Shown here piece by piece: positions 59,098-64,000 of a stretch of 64,000 nucleotides of DNA. The notes under the pieces were generated by a model. It saw nothing but the letters and a program-made list of their open reading frames with translations, was not told the origin of the DNA and did no database searches. Source of the DNA: Phycomyces nitens (taxonomy: Eukaryota > Mucoromycota > Mucoromycetes > Mucorales > Phycomycetaceae); the NCBI GenBank assembly GCA_022702545.1, contig JAHRBC010000005.1:4735501-4799500 (forward strand), written 5' to 3'. The first letter of the stretch is position 1. The number at the start of each line of letters is the position of its first letter. A program made the translations under genes and the position numbers.

Positions 59098-59108
59098 CAT
59101 TGGCTTGA
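59098..59108 (+). promoter_or_regulatory. Conserved ATTGG (CCAAT) box, element F
   Basis: CATTGGCTTGA, about 117 bp upstream of the ATG at 59217, followed by the shared TAACACTCGTTTCCTTTTT block. Confidence 0.5.
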
Positions 59109-59216
59109 TTAAAAAGAATAAAACAATGTTGCTTTTTTACCACTATAAAATATTAATAAATAAAGTATATGTAACACTCGTTTCCTTTTTGTTTTAACAT
59201 TATAAACACAAACACA

Positions 59217-62200
59217 ATGTCATCTTCAAATACTTTTTACAACACCAAGTGCTATTGCAATAGATGCAACAACAATGGCCAAGGCTACACATTGGTAGCA
59301 AGCCGAACTGCTCAGCGTCATAGCAAGAGAGCAAGAATTGAACAGAGCAACTCAAATGAGATTGGTATGATAATTTCAGTGTTTATTTTTATGTATTGTA
59401 TAATAATTTCGGCGGTATGAAACACAGACACTCAAGCAGACATGGATATTGATATTCAATGTAAGAAAAGTTTATTTGAAAAAAGTAGAGACTAAGAAAC
59501 TATTATATTCTATAAGCGGTCATTTCTACTCAACAGTCTGGACCCTCGGATGTATTGGATGGTCAGACCAACTCACCTTTTGGGATGCCGATGTAATGCT
59601 GGATGAGGGCGATTCAGTTGCTAATGAGGCCAATGCCGATGGCGAATGCGATGACGAAAGCGATGATGAAGAAGATGAAGGCGAAGATGAAGTTGAGATC
59701 GAGGTTGAGGAATTCGACAGTGAAGGTGCGTGTTGCATAGCCAAAAGCAAAGAGAAAGCAGCAAAGAAAAAAGCCTGAAAAGAATTGAATATTAATTTTT
59801 TCGATTTTAAAATAGACCCTTTCCCAACCCCCAATATGCCTGAAAATCCTGTGCACAGGTTTATTGCCGTTTTTGTTGTCCTCTTTGCATCCCGCTATGT
59901 GGTCAACAAGGGTGCTGTTGTCTTGATCGAGTTCATCAACACACTCTTGACGATTTACGAGCAGGATTTCCAGCTCCCATCCAGTCTTCTTGGTCTGCAA
60001 AGAATGACAGGATATTCTGCGATTTCCAACGGTATCAGGAGATTCGTAGCCTGTCCTGATTGCCACGCAGTTTATGAAGAAAACCAGTTTGTCCCCCTCA
60101 CTGTGTTTTCACGAAAGTTGGTGCACGTCTGACCTGCAACTGCAAGTTGACCAAGGTTACATCGTCTGGAGCATTGGTTCCCAAGCGCGTGTTCCAATAC
60201 CAGTCATTGAAGCATGCCTTGAAAATTCTTTTCCTTCGCCCTGATTTTGAAGCAAGCATTCAACACTGGAATCAGGAGCTCAAGATCATGGATACAATGT
60301 GCGACATCTTTGACGGTGTTATGTGGAAGGAGTTGAAAGACATCAGTGGTGAATCTTTTGTTGCCCATCCTCGTTCTTTGATGTTGACGTTGAACATTGA
60401 TTGGTTCCAGCCCTTTGACAGGGTCACATACTCTTGTGGGGCCATTTACTTGGTGGTTAACAACTTGCCTCGTGAGGAGCGGTTTAAGGCAGAGAACACT
60501 ATCCTTGTTGGACTCATGCCTGGGCCAAAGGAGCCAAAGTCCGAAGAGATTAACCATTATCTCAAGCCTTTGGTTGATGAGTTGGAACAACTGTACGTGG
60601 GAATGACTATCCCAACCTTTGAATGCATTTCTGGAGCAACCGTCCATGCAGCTTTGTTCATGGTAGCATGTGACATCCCTGCAGCCAGAAAGACAAGTGG
60701 ATTCACGTCCCATAACAGCACAAACGCCTGTTACAAGTGTTGTCGCAAATTTTCTCGTCTTCCTGGGACAAGCAGTGTGGACTTCCGTGGGTTCAATGAG
60801 TCTGGGTGGCGTCATCGTCGTGGTGTGGAGAACCGTTTGCATGCTGAGGTGTGGAAGAGTGCAAGTACGCCCTCAGAAAGGCATGAGTTGGAGGTCGAAA
60901 ATGGTGTTCGATGGTCGCAACTCCATCGCCTTGGATACTTTGATCTAGTACATGGAACGATCATTGATCCCATGCATAACCTATTCTTGGGTACAGCCAA
61001 GAGGATGGTCGAGACGTGGACTACTAGTGGTCTAATCACGGATAGGAAGCTGGCTTCTATGCAAGTAATGGCCGAATCAATGGTGGTGCCAACTGACTAC
61101 ACCATTTTGAAGACGAAGATCAGTAGAGGATTTCCATATATGAAGGCTGATGAATGGAAATCCTGGGTGTTGGTGTATTCTCCTGTGCTGCTCAGAGACG
61201 TTCTTCCTCTGGATAAGTTCAAGAATTGGATCGACTTTGTTGATGCTTGCCGTCTCCTTGCAACACCAACAATCACGTTTGATGACCTTGACGACGCCCA
61301 TGCCCATTTGGAAAGATTCTGTCAGAAATGCGAAGAATTGTATCCTGCTCCCACTCTCACCTGCAACATGCACCTGCACATCCATCTTCGCGAAACCATT
61401 CGTGATTTTGGACCTGTGTATGGTTATTGGCTGTTTGGGTTTGAGAGGTACAATGGCCTGTTGAAGAAGATCGACACCAACAGAAGAGATGGATTTGAGT
61501 CCACATTCATGAAGACTTTTGTTGAAGACATGTACAAGGGCGACTACGTACAAAAATGCTCTCCTGTCCGAACCAAGCTTCTTTCCGTCCTCTTCTGTCA
61601 AAACTCACATCATCATCCACAACTGCCACCTCCTCCTCTGCCCCTCTTTCACACACGCCATTTATACTTCAGCTATTTGTGCGTGCATCTTTAAAGCCTG
61701 AATTTCCGATAAAGGGAAATGAGCCCCTTCCTCTCTCTGCCTTCCCTCTCTTGGTGAGAAAGCCATCTGTAATGGATGATACAGATTATCTCCAGTTGTT
61801 GGAGTACTATCGGCTATCGTATGGTATACCAAGTCTTCAGCATTATCATCAGGCAACGTCTTCAGGTATCTTTGTTGATAATCATATCACAAAGATAAAA
61901 TCTATCAATCTTCTCGGCCAGACGTATAAAGGCAAAAATGGTTCCGTAGACCGTGGGTCATTCATTCAAGCACTATTCCTGGGTAGAGTTGGTGATCCTC
62001 CACGAGCATACACAGGACAAATTCAGTACTTGTTCCTCCACAAGCTCAGTTGTTCATCAATCGGAAATAATTCCACTCATGTCTTTGCTTTCGTGAGATG
62101 GCTCATCAACATGCCAAGTAGAACACGTGAATACGAAGGAGTTGAGGTCTGCTCGCCAAGTTTCTCTCCAGATGATTATCATTGTATATTGCCAGTACAT

Positions 62201-62293
62201 CGTATTCTTTTGGAAGTCGCGACTGCTGAGCTGGTGTCTGGTGTTAATGTGAAGATGCTGGTCATTCCTTTACCAAAAAAGATGTATGCTTAA
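59217..62293 (+). pseudogene. CACTA (TNP2-type) transposase, element F
   Basis: Exon 1 from 59217 encodes CYCNRCNNNGQGYTLVASRT. A short exon lies at about 59429-59460. The acidic exon (ECDDESDDEEDEGEDE) ends at about 59725, and exon 4 starts at 59816. Core motifs: LNIDWFQPFDRVTYSCG, NNLPREERFKAEN, GLMPGPKEP, CDIPAARKTSGFTSHNST, CYKCCRKF and IIDPMHNLFLGTAKR. Two frameshifts: one at about 60120 (a base lost in KLG.. so the frame stops at TGA near 60130) and one at about 61560, after which the tail continues in another frame to ..PLPKKMYA at 62293. More damaged than B or D. Confidence 0.88.
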
Positions 62294-62424
62294 AGCATTA
62301 ATAAATAAATACTTGTTTCTTTTAAAAAGAACAAAACAAAACATTCATTGCCTTTAAACATGTCTTTGGGATTAAATATGTAAGCAAGAGTAAAATAAAA
62401 CAATTGTTTTTTATTTATTTTTAT

Positions 62425-63539
62425 TTAATTTCTTATGATCCAAGGAGGCAGACGGGCGGCCAAGTCACCAGGGACTGCTAAGTCTCTAACTCCTTTGAGA
62501 TCTCTTGACAGCATCTGATGAGCATTCATCCCCAAGTCAAGAGAAACGAATGAGTCAACAATTTCAATAAACCGGTTGAACTAAATAGCATTTGTTAATA
62601 TTTCAAAAATGATATCTTAATAAATATATTATTATATATTGTTTACAGAATAATTTACCTCATCGCTTCTCCAGCTTGGGCGATAAACGGAGACCCGACG
62701 CTTGCCAAGAGTCTTTGAAGTATTGTTGTCTGATTCTCCTTCAGACATTGCTTCTTTCTGAAGCAGACCAGAACAAACTTGCCCCATTGCCTGCTCAATG
62801 GCCTCCTTATGTTTGAGAAAGGCAGTCATGCGACGTTCGAAATGCTAACAAATATCCAACATGTATTCATTAATATTTGTCTCTAGTTTGAATAGTATAC
62901 AACCTACATCTTTTTCACGGTTTGCCCTTCTCGAACGAGCGTTGGAGACTGCCTTCTTCTCAGAAGACTTTCTCTGCTCCTGACGACGGCTACAGAAGTT
63001 TCTGTAGACTTTCTCTCAAATGTCACTTCTTCTCAAGGGCGAGCCAACAAAATTTGGCCCAAGGTAAGCCAGTAGACGTTCTACCAGCTCCTTGTTGGGA
63101 CTCTCGTCAAAGTGAGTATGGACATCCCACCTTGGCTTGTTGTTATTTGCCTGGATGTCAACCAACGCCCTTGACCTCAACTTTGGCTGCCACAAATATT
63201 CATGAATATCTTTCTGTTTGATCAAAATAAGAATTTAGTTGATAGGATATTATATCTGGTGACACCTACAAACACACGTTTCTTTGCATCAGACATCGAT
63301 TCATTTGTGGCCTCGGCAGTTGGGGCAGCAACAGAGGTAAGAACAGGTACTGGAGCCACAATACTTGTGGCAGCAATGACAGTGAGGTTGGACTCAATAA
63401 GAGTCCCCATTCTTCTGTTCATCGTGGTCATGTTGCCTCTAATTGAGGCAAGATCCTCTTGGAGATTCGTGATGACCGTCTGCATATTGACATCGTCGTC
63501 AGCAGGTCGTGGAGCAATATTCCTTCTTTGGTTTGACAT
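62425..63539 (-). pseudogene. CACTA second-gene protein, element F
   Basis: Exons 63539-63270, 63213-62908, 62844-62659 and 62580-62425 are 270, 306, 186 and 156 nt, all phase 0, for 305 residues. Exon 1 is the shortest of the family. Exon 2 has IHEYLWQPKLRS, ANNNKPRWDVHTHFDESPNKE and LLAYLGPNFVG. An in-frame TGA at 63015-63013 follows LRRSDI where A and D read LR-D/E or LRER, consistent with CGA to TGA. Exon 3 reads EAMSEGESDNNT and YRPSWRSDE. Exon 4 reads FNRFIEIVDSF..LDLGMNAHQMLSR..RDLAVP. One nonsense codon is the only visible break. Confidence 0.8.
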
Positions 63540-64000
63540 TTTCTATTATAAATTATATCAAAAATACACAATATTTAATACTCATTTACTACTTTAAGTT
63601 TAAACATATCTTTTACTTAAAACGCACAAGAGACAGATAGATAGAAAAATTGGATTTGAGTGGGAAGAGTGAACAAGTTGGTCAAAATGATTTAATAATA
63701 TAAAAAACAGATTATATATTAGTAAAGACAGCTTTATTTATAAATCCAAAAAGACTTCTTGTACACATTAATGAACGGCACCATTATTGCTTTTGGACTC
63801 TATCCATTACACCTATTCTGTCTCTGTTTCAAATTATATATCCTTGTATTTTTTTTTCTTTTTAGCCTTTTTTCCTTTCTCTTGTTTCCTTATATCCGCG
63901 CCTATTTTCTCTTTCTTTTTTTACACCTCTTTAGACTAAAAAATTGGCGGCTTCTTTATAAACACGCACTCATTCCAATACATCCTGCCTGCATTGCTCC

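Larger units (their letters stand above)
58973..64000. mobile_element. CACTA element F, right end outside window
   Basis: The left terminus is placed at CACTGGAAAAATGGGTCTGA (58973). It aligns with A's CACTGGGAAAACGGTCCTGA and gives a 244-bp leader to the transposase ATG, as in A, B and D. Transposase (+) 59217-62293, second gene (-) 63539-62425. The last ~40 bp resemble the start of the micro-exon unit (CATTCCAATACATCCTGCCT, compare A near 31898). The 3' terminus and target duplication lie beyond 64000. Confidence 0.82.

Overview
The window looks like a gene-poor, repeat-rich stretch of an AT-rich fungal nuclear genome. A Mucoromycota fungus (Mucorales-like) is my best guess. The grounds are short GT-AG introns, Tc1/mariner, LINE, Mutator-like and fungal-type CACTA transposons, and one intron-rich housekeeping gene. 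Species is not determinable from the sequence alone. I see no rRNA, tRNA, CRISPR or bacterial operon signals.

Layout. 1-2680: a decayed LINE split by a 1,349-bp Tc1-like element. 2864-5130: a second, decayed Tc1-like gene with about 1.3 kb of unrelated DNA inside it. 5387-7452: the one apparent host gene, a six-exon RMI1 homologue (585 aa) that is intact. 7640-13096: a gag-like remnant, the end of a CACTACGG-ended element (X0) hit by an apparently intact Tc1-like element (9678-11026), a fragment of a Mutator/OTU gene, and the end of a CACTAC-ended element (Y1). 13097-25659: element X1 (3-bp target duplication CTG) carrying two tandem Mutator-like elements of about 4.4 kb (8-bp duplications) that encode FAR1-type finger, MULE transposase, SWIM-like motif, coiled coil and OTU protease in one spliced gene. 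26887-33144: CACTA element A. 33145-55254: a nest in which Y2 contains X2, X2 contains B, B contains C/E and C/E contains D; three insertions have clean 3-bp target duplications (TAA, TTT, CAA). 56292-58856: a LINE reverse-transcriptase pseudogene on the minus strand. 58973-64000: CACTA element F, cut by the window end.

The most interesting content is the family A, B, C/E, D, F. Each member is about 6.3-6.6 kb, ends in CACTG...CAGTG, and carries (1) a four-exon TNP2-type transposase with an N-terminal CxCxxC finger and an acidic linker, (2) a convergent four-exon gene for a 305-350 aa protein I do not recognise, whose exon 2 is exactly 306 nt in four of five copies and whose introns are all phase 0, and (3) beyond it, a third spliced unit of micro-exons running toward the 3' terminus with little coding capacity. 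The first two genes probably act together in transposition, as TNPD and TNPA do in plant CACTA elements; that is inference. Every transposase copy in the window is broken, but the second gene is open in B and D, and the C/E transposase was open until D landed in it.
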